Source of the DNA: CAYREX01 sp964423505
GTDB taxonomy: Bacteria > Fermentibacterota > Fermentibacteria > Fermentibacterales > JCC-6
DNA length: 64,000 nucleotides
Direction: 5' to 3'
Assembly (NCBI GenBank): GCA_964423505.1
Contig: CAYREX010000011.1
Location: 40,319 to 104,318, forward strand
Shown here one piece after another: positions 7,556 through 15,047 of this stretch. The translations under genes were made by a program, and so were the position numbers. The notes below the pieces were generated by a model. It saw only the letters and a program-made list of their open reading frames with translations. It was not told where the DNA came from and did not search any database. The stretch's first letter is position 1, and each line of letters begins with the position of its first letter.

Positions 7556-8656
7556 TCAGTCTCCTGGCTGTACGCCGGTTCGGGTGGTTACGCTGAACGC
7601 GTTTCCATCGGTAAGGAGAACAATAGTCCCCTGCAGGTCGGTACGCAAGATGTCCGCGCCCAGCTCACCGTACATCGCGAGTATCGCCGGGTTCGGGTGG
7701 CCGAAGGGGTTGTCCCGCCCGCAGGAGACTACTGCCAGCTGGGGTCTCACCCTCCTTGCCCAGGGCAGGAAGTCGGATGAGATGCTGCCGTGGTGCGGGA
7801 CCTTCAGCACGGTCACGGGTGTCGCCCCCGGGGTCAGCTCCCTCTGGGAGTCGGACTCGATGTCCCCGGTCAGAAGCATGGAGAAGCCGCCGCACTCGAC
7901 GGAGAGAACCGCCGATGCCTCGTTCACGTCCGGGTCCGCGCCGCCGCCGGAGGAGACCACATGGACCGACACCTCCTCCGAGAGCCGGAATGTCTCCCCC
8001 CCGGCGAGGATCCCGTAGTCGCATCCCTCCTCCAGCACCGCCTCCAGGAAGTCCTCGTAGAGGAAGGAGGAGTGGGCCATACCCGGGTCGAGGACCCGGA
8101 GCACCTCGAAGCGCCTGACCACAGAGGCCAGCCCTCCGACATGGTCGGCGTGGGGATGGGAGAGGGCCACCACGTCAAGCGTGTCCACCCCGGCCGCCAT
8201 CAGCCTGGCGACCACCGCCGGCTCCACCGGCCCCCCCTCGTCCGGCCCGCCGTCAAAGAGCCAGACCTCTCCGCCGCGCGCCCTCAGCAGGATCGCGTCC
8301 CCCTGGCCCACGTCCAGCACGCGCACCTCCAGCAGCGGCTCTGCGACCTCCTCCCGGGGGAGCCAGTGCGACGTGTCCCGGAGCGCCCCGGCGGCGTCGC
8401 CCACCGTGACCAGGCCGGCGAGGGACTCCATCGTGGAGGGGCCGATGCCGCTCACCATCTCGAGGTCCTCCACCGAGAGGAACGGGCCGTACGTCTCCCG
8501 GAACTCCACGATGGCCGCCGCCTTCGCCGGGCCGATGCCCGGGAGGGTCTCGAGCTCCCTCTCGCCCGCCCGGTTGATGTCGACAGGGTCGTGAGACAGG
8601 AGGGAACCGATAAGTAAAAGAGCCAAAAGCAGGTCGGTTACTTGACACCGGCACAT
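7556..8656 (-). CDS. ComEA-like helix-hairpin-helix fused to ComEC-type metallo-beta-lactamase domain
   Basis: A 366-residue protein. Residues 1-22 are hydrophobic, a signal or anchor. Residues 25-85 are a ComEA-type (HhH)2 domain: VDINRAGERELETLPGIGP, then MVSGIGPSTME. Residues 110-360 are a metallo-beta-lactamase fold like the C-terminal domain of ComEC: LDVGQGDAILL, SHPHADHVGG, LLTGDIES, KVPHHGSISS. HhH binds DNA and the ComEC lactamase domain is a predicted exonuclease acting on incoming DNA. There is no ComEC channel domain, so this looks like a secreted or anchored DNA-binding nuclease rather than an uptake channel. It probably heads the transcript with the two permease genes. The ATG at 8656 is a best guess; GGAGG is 15 bases upstream. 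Confidence 0.88.
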   Translation of the reverse strand: MCRCQVTDLLLALLLIGSLLSHDPVDINRAGERELETLPGIGPAKAAAIVEFRETYGPFLSVEDLEMVSGIGPSTMESLAGLVTVGDAAGALRDTSHWLPREEVAEPLLEVRVLDVGQGDAILLRARGGEVWLFDGGPDEGGPVEPAVVARLMAAGVDTLDVVALSHPHADHVGGLASVVRRFEVLRVLDPGMAHSSFLYEDFLEAVLEEGCDYGILAGGETFRLSEEVSVHVVSSGGGADPDVNEASAVLSVECGGFSMLLTGDIESDSQRELTPGATPVTVLKVPHHGSISSDFLPWARRVRPQLAVVSCGRDNPFGHPNPAILAMYGELGADILRTDLQGTIVLLTDGNAFSVTTRTGVQPGD

Positions 8657-8700
8657 GTCTGCTGCAGCATACCTCCGCTCATCATGAGAAGGGGGTTCAC

Positions 8701-9141
8701 ATGAGGAACCTTTTGCTTGCTTCCACGGCCCTGCTGATTGCCGTCCCGGCGGTATCGTCCGCCGGCGACCTGAGGCTCGAGGACAGCAGCTTCAGCACCC
8801 TCGCCTATATAAGGGAGAACGGCAGGATAGAGAACGCCTCGTTCCAGACCATCGGCTACGTGAGGGACGACGGCAGGATAGAGGACGACGCCTTCCGCAC
8901 GCTCGGCTACATAGACGAGGACGGCCGCATAGAGAGCGCCGACTTCGAGCTGCTCTACACCCTCGAGCCGGACGGCAGGCTGACGGACACCGGCTTCATG
9001 AAGGTGGCCGAGATACAGAGCGACGGCACGGTGGAGGACGCCGGCTTCAGGGTCCTCCTCTACGCCGAGGGCAGCCAGGAGGACATGAGCCGGCGGATAG
9101 CCGCCTTCCTGGTATTCTTCTCCGACCTCCTGGAGGAGTAG
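8701..9141 (+). CDS. Secreted protein of six 17-residue repeats
   Basis: A 146-residue protein with a clear signal peptide (cut near residue 22). Residues 25-126 are six consecutive 17-residue units with consensus RIEDxxFxTLGYIxxDG: units at 25, 42, 59, 76, 93 and 110. The first four are well conserved and the last two degenerate. A charged helical tail follows. Each unit is predicted to be a beta-hairpin, which suggests a closed toroidal or flower-like beta fold similar in style to small beta-flower proteins; this is inference. RBS AAGGGGG is upstream of the ATG. TTGACA at 8642-8647 could be a -35 but no good -10 accompanies it. The next gene is lexA, transcribed from its own promoter. Confidence 0.85.
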   Translation: MRNLLLASTALLIAVPAVSSAGDLRLEDSSFSTLAYIRENGRIENASFQTIGYVRDDGRIEDDAFRTLGYIDEDGRIESADFELLYTLEPDGRLTDTGFMKVAEIQSDGTVEDAGFRVLLYAEGSQEDMSRRIAAFLVFFSDLLEE

Positions 9142-9156
9142 CCCGGTCAGACAGCC

Positions 9157-9197
9157 TTGACGTCACCCCCGGTGAACATATGTATAGCCGGGGGTGA
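9157..9197 (+). promoter_or_regulatory. lexA promoter with SOS-like box inside a perfect palindrome
   Basis: TTGACG (9157-9162) and TATGTA (9179-9184) form a -35/-10 pair with 16-bp spacing. GAACATATGTAT (9174-9185) overlaps the -10 and differs by two bases from the Gram-positive LexA box GAACNNNNGTTC. Flanking it are perfect 10-bp arms TCACCCCCGG (9163-9172) and CCGGGGGTGA (9188-9197). The right arm also supplies the purine-rich bases just before the lexA ATG at 9201. Autoregulation by LexA is the simplest reading; which palindrome is bound is not determined. Confidence 0.55.
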
Positions 9198-9200
9198 TCC

Positions 9201-9809
9201 ATGGAAGACCTGACGGACAGACAGAGGCAGGTCCTGGGCTTCATCCGGGACTACATATCCGCCCATTCCTATCCTCCCACCATCCGGGAGATACAGCACT
9301 TCCTCGGCGTGCGCAGCACGAAGGGCGTGAAGGACCACGTCGACAGGCTCGTGGACAAGGGCTACCTGCGCCGGACAGACGGGGCCGCCCGCGCCATAGA
9401 GCTCGTCGACGGCGGGTCCGGCGACAGCGGCACGATGGTCCCGGTGGTCGGCCGCGTGGCGGCGGGGAGGCCGCTCCTGGCCACCTCCGACATAGAGGGG
9501 TACCTCCCGGTCTCCGCCGGCATCGCCAGGACGCCCGGCATGTTCTTTCTCAGGGTCTCCGGCGCCAGCATGGAGGGCGCGGGCATCCTGGAGGACGACA
9601 TGGTCCTGGTCCGTCCACAGCCATTCGTCGAGCAGGGGGAGATAGCGGTGGTTATGGTCGAGGACGAGGCCACTGTGAAGCGGTTCTACAGGAGGGGAGA
9701 CGAGGTGGAGCTCCGCTCCGAGAACCCGGCCTTCCCCCCGATGCTCTACCGGGACGGGTCGGAGGTCAGGGTCATAGGCAAGGTGGTGGCTCTCTACCGC
9801 GAGCTCTAG
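9201..9809 (+). CDS. lexA: LexA SOS repressor
   Basis: A 202-residue protein. N-terminal winged helix (LTDRQRQVLGFI, YPPTIREIQHFLGV). Self-cleavage site Ala88-Gly89 in GRVAAGRP. Catalytic Ser123 in SGASMEG and Lys160 in ATVKRF, so the serine-lysine dyad is intact. It represses DNA-damage genes and autocleaves on RecA filaments. Ala replaces the usual Asp/Asn in the serine motif. The gene converges on the HAD gene with a four-base overlap of the 3' ends. Its upstream region holds a candidate operator. Confidence 0.96.
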   Translation: MEDLTDRQRQVLGFIRDYISAHSYPPTIREIQHFLGVRSTKGVKDHVDRLVDKGYLRRTDGAARAIELVDGGSGDSGTMVPVVGRVAAGRPLLATSDIEGYLPVSAGIARTPGMFFLRVSGASMEGAGILEDDMVLVRPQPFVEQGEIAVVMVEDEATVKRFYRRGDEVELRSENPAFPPMLYRDGSEVRVIGKVVALYREL

Positions 9810-10444
9810 CCCCGGGGGAGCCCCGCGGCCACGTCCAGTATCTCGAGGGGCGACCCGACCACGAAGTCGGCCTGCTCCAGCTCCTCCGGCGCTCCGTATC
9901 CGTAAGCGCAGCCTATCGAGGCTATCCCGTTCTCCACGCCGGCCTCCACGTCGTGGTAGCGGTCGCCGGCCATGAAGGCGGCTTCGTACTCGCCGGTCGC
10001 CAGAAGCCCGCCGACCCTGACGGTCTTGCTCGCCTCGCCCCTCGTGCCGCGGAGGTGGTCGAACAGGTGTCCGAGGCCGAGGGCCCCGGTGACCAGCTCG
10101 ATGTAACCCAGACCGGAGTTGGAGCAGACGGCCAGGGTCCAGCCCTTCTCCCGGAGCCGCCGCAGCATCTCCCCGGTCCCCGGGAAAGACTCACCGCTCT
10201 CCGGTACGGTCACCGCCTGGTGGCGCCTGACGCCGTCCCGGAACGGCCCCCAGGAGTCGGGGTCGGCCAGCATGGTGCCGCAGAAGACCTCCATCGGCTC
10301 GCCGAAGAGGGCGAGTATCTCCCTCTCCGACGGCTGCGGCGCTCCCACGTCCCGCAGGGCAAGACGGATGGCCGGCAGCAGCGCCATCTCGGTGCGGTGG
10401 AGCGTGCCGTCAAGGTCGAAGACGGCCAGCCCTCGGTCTCCCAT
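9806..10444 (-). CDS. HAD-family phosphatase (phosphoglycolate-phosphatase-like)
   Basis: A 212-residue HAD hydrolase. Motif I is FDLDGTLHRTE, motif II VCSNSG, and motif III/IV KTV with GDRYHDVEAG. A small helical cap domain lies between motifs I and II, as in Gph and pyrophosphatase PpaX. It hydrolyses a small phosphorylated metabolite; the substrate cannot be read from sequence. ATG with GGGAGGAG upstream. Its 3' end overlaps lexA on the opposite strand, and it is divergent from the Cof-type HAD gene. Confidence 0.88.
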   Translation of the reverse strand: MGDRGLAVFDLDGTLHRTEMALLPAIRLALRDVGAPQPSEREILALFGEPMEVFCGTMLADPDSWGPFRDGVRRHQAVTVPESGESFPGTGEMLRRLREKGWTLAVCSNSGLGYIELVTGALGLGHLFDHLRGTRGEASKTVRVGGLLATGEYEAAFMAGDRYHDVEAGVENGIASIGCAYGYGAPEELEQADFVVGSPLEILDVAAGLPRG

Positions 10445-10465
10445 GCTGCTCCTCCCTTCATCCGG

Positions 10466-10487
10466 GCCGGGAATATAAGCTCCCGGC
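10466..10487. promoter_or_regulatory. Palindrome with AT core between divergent HAD genes
   Basis: Perfect 7-bp arms GCCGGGA and TCCCGGC enclose ATATAAGC. On the minus strand the core gives TATATT, a plausible -10 for the HAD gene ending at 10444; no good -35 is evident. It could be an operator for the divergent pair or simply a promoter core in GC-rich surroundings. Confidence 0.3.
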
Positions 10488-10533
10488 GACGACCGCGCGC
10501 CTTGGTTATCTTCCGGGATGGACGGAGGTGAGC

Positions 10534-11415
10534 ATGGAGGACCTCTCTGGCGTACGGGGCAGGCCGATGTTCGTGACCGACCTTGACGGAACGCTCAGGG
10601 GGCCGGACGGCATGGACGCGTCCGGCCTGCGCGCCCTCGATCGCATGGGCGGGCTGAGCGTGGTCAGGGTGCTGGCCACCGGAAGGTCCCCCTTCTCGCT
10701 GGAGAGGCTGACCGGCGGCGAGGACCCGCCGGTGGACTACCTGGTCCTCTCCAGCGGGGCGGCCGTCAGGCGGGCCCGGTCCCGGGCGTGGATACGTGCC
10801 GCCACCATGGACGCCGAGGCTGCCGAGATGGCGGTCGGGCTCATGGAGGAGATGGGGCTGGACTTCTCGGTGCATACCGCCGTCCCGGACAACCACTGCT
10901 TCGGCTATCGGACCGGCGACCCGCCCGACCCTGACCTGGCGCGTCGCATCGAGCTCTACGAGGGCTACTGCAGCCCGCTGCCACCAGGTCCTCCGAGATG
11001 GCCGGTCTCCCAGATGGTGGCGGTCGTGCCCCCGGGGAGGGGCCGGGAAGAGCTGGAGCTGCTGCGCGGGGCGCTGGACGGGAGATGCAGCGTCATAAGG
11101 ACCACATCCCCGCTGGACGGCGAGTCCATGTGGATAGAGCTCCTCCCCGCCGGGGTCTCGAAGAGCAGCGGAGTGGCAATGGTCGCATCTGCGGAGGGGG
11201 TCCGCAGGGAGGAGACGGCCGCCGTGGGCAACGACTACAACGACAGGGACCTCCTGGAGTGGGCCGCCTGCTCCTACGTGGTGTCCGGCAGCCCCTTCCC
11301 CCACCCGGAGGGCAGCGTGACCGTGGCGCCGGCGGGGGAGGGCGGCGTCGCAGAGGCGGCCCGTCTCTGGCTCTCGTCGCGCGGCCTCCTGCCGTCCGGC
11401 GAGGAGTGGCCGTGA
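10534..11415 (+). CDS. Cof-type HAD hydrolase
   Basis: About 293 residues. Motif I is VTDLDGTLRGPDG, then LATGRSPFSLERL, a C2-type cap, KSSGV as motif III and AVGNDYNDRDLLEWA as motif IV. This is the Cof/YidA class of sugar-phosphate phosphatases; substrate unknown. I place the start at ATG 10534 because GGAGG at 10524-10528 is correctly spaced; GTG at 10528 would overlap that site. The stop overlaps the metallophosphoesterase GTG start as GTGA, so the two are co-translated. Confidence 0.88.
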   Translation: MEDLSGVRGRPMFVTDLDGTLRGPDGMDASGLRALDRMGGLSVVRVLATGRSPFSLERLTGGEDPPVDYLVLSSGAAVRRARSRAWIRAATMDAEAAEMAVGLMEEMGLDFSVHTAVPDNHCFGYRTGDPPDPDLARRIELYEGYCSPLPPGPPRWPVSQMVAVVPPGRGREELELLRGALDGRCSVIRTTSPLDGESMWIELLPAGVSKSSGVAMVASAEGVRREETAAVGNDYNDRDLLEWAACSYVVSGSPFPHPEGSVTVAPAGEGGVAEAARLWLSSRGLLPSGEEWP

Positions 11416-12122
11416 GGCTCTTCGCCATAGCCGACCTGCACCTCTCCCTCTCCGGCGAGAAGCCCATGGACGTCTTCGGAGAGAGATGGAGGGACCACCA
11501 CCTGACCCTGGAGCGCCGCTGGCGGGAGCTGGTCTCGGAGGAGGACCTCGTCCTCGTCCCGGGGGACATCTCGTGGGCCATGCGTTTGGAGGATGCGGCG
11601 GAGGACCTCGCCTGGGTCGGCCGGCTCCCCGGCAGGAAGCTCCTGCTCCGGGGGAACCACGACTACTGGTGGGGCTCCCTCTCCAGGGTGCAAAGAGCAC
11701 TGCCGGAGGGGATGATGGCCCTTCAGAACGACGCCTTCAGGTTCGACGGCTTCGTCGTGGCCGGGAGCAGGGGCTGGCTGACGCCGGTCTCCGAGGGCTT
11801 CGAGGAGGGACGCGACCGCAGGCTGCTGGAGAGGGAGCTGGGCAGGCTCCGGCTCTCCCTCGACGCGGCCGCTAGTCTTCTGGAGGAGGGCGACCGGCTG
11901 GTGGTGATGACCCACTACCCGCCGCTCGTCGGAGGGGAGCCGACCGAGCTGGCCGCGCCCGTCATCGAGAGCGGCGCCTCCGTCTGCGTCTACGGCCACC
12001 TCCACGGCGAGGCCTCCTGGCCGGACGAGCCGGACCTGACCGTGGACGGCGTGCGCTACATCCTCGTCTCCGCCGACTTCCTCGACTTCACCCCGAAAAT
12101 CGTGCCACCCGCCCGGGGGTAA
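11412..12122 (+). CDS. Calcineurin-like metallophosphoesterase
   Basis: A 236-residue protein with all family blocks: ADLHLS at the N-terminus, PGDISWAM, LRGNHDYWW, MTHYPP and VYGHLHGE. These supply the two-metal site of the YkuE/predicted-phosphohydrolase group. The GTG start at 11412 overlaps the HAD stop. It is about the expected length for a single-domain cytoplasmic enzyme. Substrate unknown; coupling to a sugar phosphatase hints at nucleotide or phosphate-ester turnover, which is inference. Confidence 0.9.
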   Translation: MRLFAIADLHLSLSGEKPMDVFGERWRDHHLTLERRWRELVSEEDLVLVPGDISWAMRLEDAAEDLAWVGRLPGRKLLLRGNHDYWWGSLSRVQRALPEGMMALQNDAFRFDGFVVAGSRGWLTPVSEGFEEGRDRRLLERELGRLRLSLDAAASLLEEGDRLVVMTHYPPLVGGEPTELAAPVIESGASVCVYGHLHGEASWPDEPDLTVDGVRYILVSADFLDFTPKIVPPARG

Positions 12123-12298
12123 TCCGTGCCACCCACCCGGCCCGAAGCCTCCGGCCGCGCGTACCTCATCCCGGCGAGGGCGCCTTCATGGCGGATTTCG
12201 AAGCTGCATCCATGACCTGATCGACGTAGATGAGCGTATTGTACATGAGCCGTAGAAGAGAAGAGGGCTAGTAGCTCGATTATCATCTTCTGCACGCC

Positions 12299-12326
12299 TT
12301 GCCTCGAAGCATCTCCCGTGTATCAT
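12299..12326 (+). promoter_or_regulatory. Candidate promoter of the HEAT-repeat gene
   Basis: TTGCCT (12299-12304) and TATCAT (12321-12326) are spaced 16 bp, with TG before the -10 (extended -10). This is in the 237-base gap 12123-12359, which is visibly less GC-rich than its surroundings. I see no convincing gene there. GGAGG at about 12349 serves the ATG at 12360. Confidence 0.4.
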
Positions 12327-12359
12327 TGACTCAGGGGTCTTAATCGAAGGAGGGGGGAG

Positions 12360-14969
12360 ATGAAGGGGACCGTCCGTACGGGGCTGCTGACCTCGAAGCT
12401 CACCACTGCGCTGGCCGGGGAGGTCGGGCCGGAGGAGAGGACCTCCCGGCTGGCCCGGTTCATCGAGGCGAACCAGCCGTCGGCCGTTGCGTCCGTCATC
12501 GAGTCGATAATCTCGGATTCCTGCAGACACATCGATGCGGCTCTGGCCTTCCTGTCCCTGATGGACAGGTCGCGGCTGCAGAGGCTGCTTCCGGCCTGGG
12601 ACTGGCGCGGGCTGGACGGCCGCCTCGAAGGGACCGGCATGCCCGAGGCATGGGACCGGTTCTCCTCCCTCTCCCCGTCCGACCGGAAGCTCCTGCTCGC
12701 AAGGCTATCCCTGCTCCTGGAGGCGATGTGCATCCATCACTCCGAGGAGGACCCCGCAGGCGATATGCCCGACCTCCCGGACGGCCGGGGGCTGGCGCTC
12801 GGACTCCTCCGGTCGGAGACCCCCGACAGGGCATCGGTCGTCGTCCGTCTCTCCGACTTCCCCGTCGAGTCCAGGCGCTCGCTCAGGCAGGTCCTCTCGG
12901 AGCTCGATTTCATCGAGGAGGAGATGGGAGCCTGGCGCTACGTCATTCACGGCGCCGACCTGGACCGGCTGGCCGACGGAGAAAATCTCAGGGCTCACGA
13001 CAGCGGCTCCCCGGTAGCCGGTGCGATGGCCTCGAGGAGGGCCGCGAACCTGGTCAAGAGGTTCGAGCACCTGGCGAGGTGCCTTCAGATGTACCCGAAG
13101 GGGCACCCCTCCACCGAGCCGGCCATGGCGTCATTCCTCGCGGCTCTGCAGGGCGCCCTCGCCGAGGGCCCGGTGAGCATATGCGCCTCCGGAGAGACGG
13201 TCATGGTCAACGACGTGGTGGTATGGGACAGGAGCCCGGCAGTGGCCGAGCTTCTGAGGTCGATGGCCGACAGACAGGTGAGCAGCATCACCTTCGACGA
13301 GGATACCGGGCCGGAGGCCGTCCTGGAGCTGATGGCCCTTTTCAACAGGTCCCCATCGTACATCGAGGAGCACGGAGGGCTCTCCAGGCTGGTCGAGCTC
13401 CGCGGGCTCGACAGCATAGACGTGAACCGCTACCACTACGAGCTCGTATCGGGCGAGGAGGTCCTCGAGGGCGGCATCAGCTCGGCAGAGGCGATAGTCG
13501 AGGACGCGATCTTCTCGGAGCTGATAAGGAGGCTGGAGCACGGCGAGAGGATAGACTCCCTCTCCGGGGCGAAGCTCGGCGAGGCGCTCAAGAAGGTCCT
13601 GACCGAGGCAGGCGGGGACGACGGCGAGAGGCGCCGCCTCTTCGCGAGGTTCGTCTCAGCCGTCGATCCGGGGCTTCTCGAGAGGGGGCTCCTCACGGAC
13701 CGGCGGGTCCAGCGCGGCATAGCCTGGACGGCCGTCAGGAGGATCATCACCGGCCTCATGGAGAGGGTCCGCTCCGAGGACCCCGACGTCAGGCACGAGG
13801 CGCTGGAGCAGCTCCTGAACATGTCGCTGATAGCCGTGGAGCGGGGCAAGGTCAACACGATAATCCAGGTGGTCCAGAAGGTCTCGACGGCCATCCGGTC
13901 GGAGAGCGACCCGGACGTTCTCTACCGCGCGGTGACGGTGCTCGGAAGGCTTCAGGAGAGGCTCCTTGCCTCCGGTCTCACCGCCATCGCCCTGGAGGCG
14001 GGAACAGTCCTCTCGGAGCTGGAGATGCGCAGCTACTCTCGCACGCTCATGGAGTCAGCGAGGGTGAAGGCCCTGGAGGAGGCCAGGAGGATGATGGACT
14101 CGGCCACGGCGGCCGAGCGCCTGGTGGAGAGGCTGCTTTCTGAGGACAGGACGGAGTCGAGGGAGGCCGGTCGGCTTGCCCTGGCCATACCGCCGGGAAA
14201 CCTGGTCTACAGGCTGGTGGAGCTCTTCCACAGCGAGGACCGGCACCTGCGGGCCAGGGTCTTCAGGATACTCCTCAACTTCAGGAAGAGGGCGCTGCCG
14301 GTCCTGCACGAGCGCCTGAGCGAGCTCAGCCTGGGCGAGGGGACCGTGAGGGATGCCGAGACCGGGCTTCTGGAGAGGTCTGTATGGTTCCAGGTGCGGA
14401 ATCTCGTCCAGGTCCTCCGCGAGATAGGCTCTCCAGAGAGCGAAGGCCCCCTTGCGGCGATGTGCAGGGACGCCGACCCGAGGGTAAGGAGGGAGGGGCT
14501 CAGGGCCCTCTCGAAGGTCTCGAGGAGCACCGCCGGGAGCCTGGCCCTGAACATGCTGCAGGACCCCGACGGGGCGGTCGCCGCCGAGGCTCTCGGGCTG
14601 GTCGCGGGCGAGGCTCCCGCGAACCCGGCCTTCAGGAATGCCGCGCTCGGAGCGTACGAGAACCCCGCCATCAGGAGGGAGGTCCTGCTCTCGCTCGATA
14701 CCCTCGGGGGAGGGAGGGAGGTTGCCGGGCTGGTGATGCGGGCCCTCTCGGAGGGGGACGGGCATGACCCGTTCGGAGACCCGGAGGTCACCGCCAGAGC
14801 CTTCGGGCTGCTCGCGGCCCACGGCGGCGCCCCCGAGCTGGAGGCCCTGGAGACCTACGCCGAAAGCGTCTCCGGAGGGTTCCTGAGAAAGAGCCACGTC
14901 GACAGGGGCGTCGCACGACACCTCGGGAAGACCCTCGAGACCCTCAGGAGGAGGCTGGGCCGGGCCTGA
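12360..14969 (+). CDS. Large HEAT-repeat protein with a YPxGHP-type domain
   Basis: An 869-residue, mostly helical soluble protein without signal peptide. Residues about 1-200 are helical with no family I know. Residues about 222-360 contain MYPKGHPSTEPAM, then a strand segment with VSICASGETVMVND and ITFDEDTGPEAVLELMALF. This resembles an uncharacterised domain often fused to HD-GYP or HEAT modules in delta-proteobacteria and relatives. From about 470 on, HEAT-type helical pairs appear (DPDVRHEALEQLLNM, DRHLRARVFRILLNF, DPRVRREGLRALSKV, DPDGAVAAEALGLVAG). Such proteins scaffold protein complexes. ATG follows GGAGGGGGGAG. It stands alone, with its own candidate promoter. Confidence 0.8.
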   Translation: MKGTVRTGLLTSKLTTALAGEVGPEERTSRLARFIEANQPSAVASVIESIISDSCRHIDAALAFLSLMDRSRLQRLLPAWDWRGLDGRLEGTGMPEAWDRFSSLSPSDRKLLLARLSLLLEAMCIHHSEEDPAGDMPDLPDGRGLALGLLRSETPDRASVVVRLSDFPVESRRSLRQVLSELDFIEEEMGAWRYVIHGADLDRLADGENLRAHDSGSPVAGAMASRRAANLVKRFEHLARCLQMYPKGHPSTEPAMASFLAALQGALAEGPVSICASGETVMVNDVVVWDRSPAVAELLRSMADRQVSSITFDEDTGPEAVLELMALFNRSPSYIEEHGGLSRLVELRGLDSIDVNRYHYELVSGEEVLEGGISSAEAIVEDAIFSELIRRLEHGERIDSLSGAKLGEALKKVLTEAGGDDGERRRLFARFVSAVDPGLLERGLLTDRRVQRGIAWTAVRRIITGLMERVRSEDPDVRHEALEQLLNMSLIAVERGKVNTIIQVVQKVSTAIRSESDPDVLYRAVTVLGRLQERLLASGLTAIALEAGTVLSELEMRSYSRTLMESARVKALEEARRMMDSATAAERLVERLLSEDRTESREAGRLALAIPPGNLVYRLVELFHSEDRHLRARVFRILLNFRKRALPVLHERLSELSLGEGTVRDAETGLLERSVWFQVRNLVQVLREIGSPESEGPLAAMCRDADPRVRREGLRALSKVSRSTAGSLALNMLQDPDGAVAAEALGLVAGEAPANPAFRNAALGAYENPAIRREVLLSLDTLGGGREVAGLVMRALSEGDGHDPFGDPEVTARAFGLLAAHGGAPELEALETYAESVSGGFLRKSHVDRGVARHLGKTLETLRRRLGRA

Positions 14970-15047
14970 TCCCGTAGTGCCTCCGGGCAGTTCACCTATC
15001 ATATTCCGCCCCTGCGTCCGTTCCACCCGAGACCGCCGGAGGTTCGA

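Noticed and set aside
8642..8673. Promoter for the 17-residue repeat gene
   Set aside because: TTGACA at 8642 is a perfect -35, but the only -10-like CATACC is about 20 bp away; too weak to list as a promoter.
12056..12295. 79-residue minus-strand frame in the 12.1-12.3 kb gap
   Set aside because: It overlaps the metallophosphoesterase 3' end, has no ribosome site and no plausible domain.
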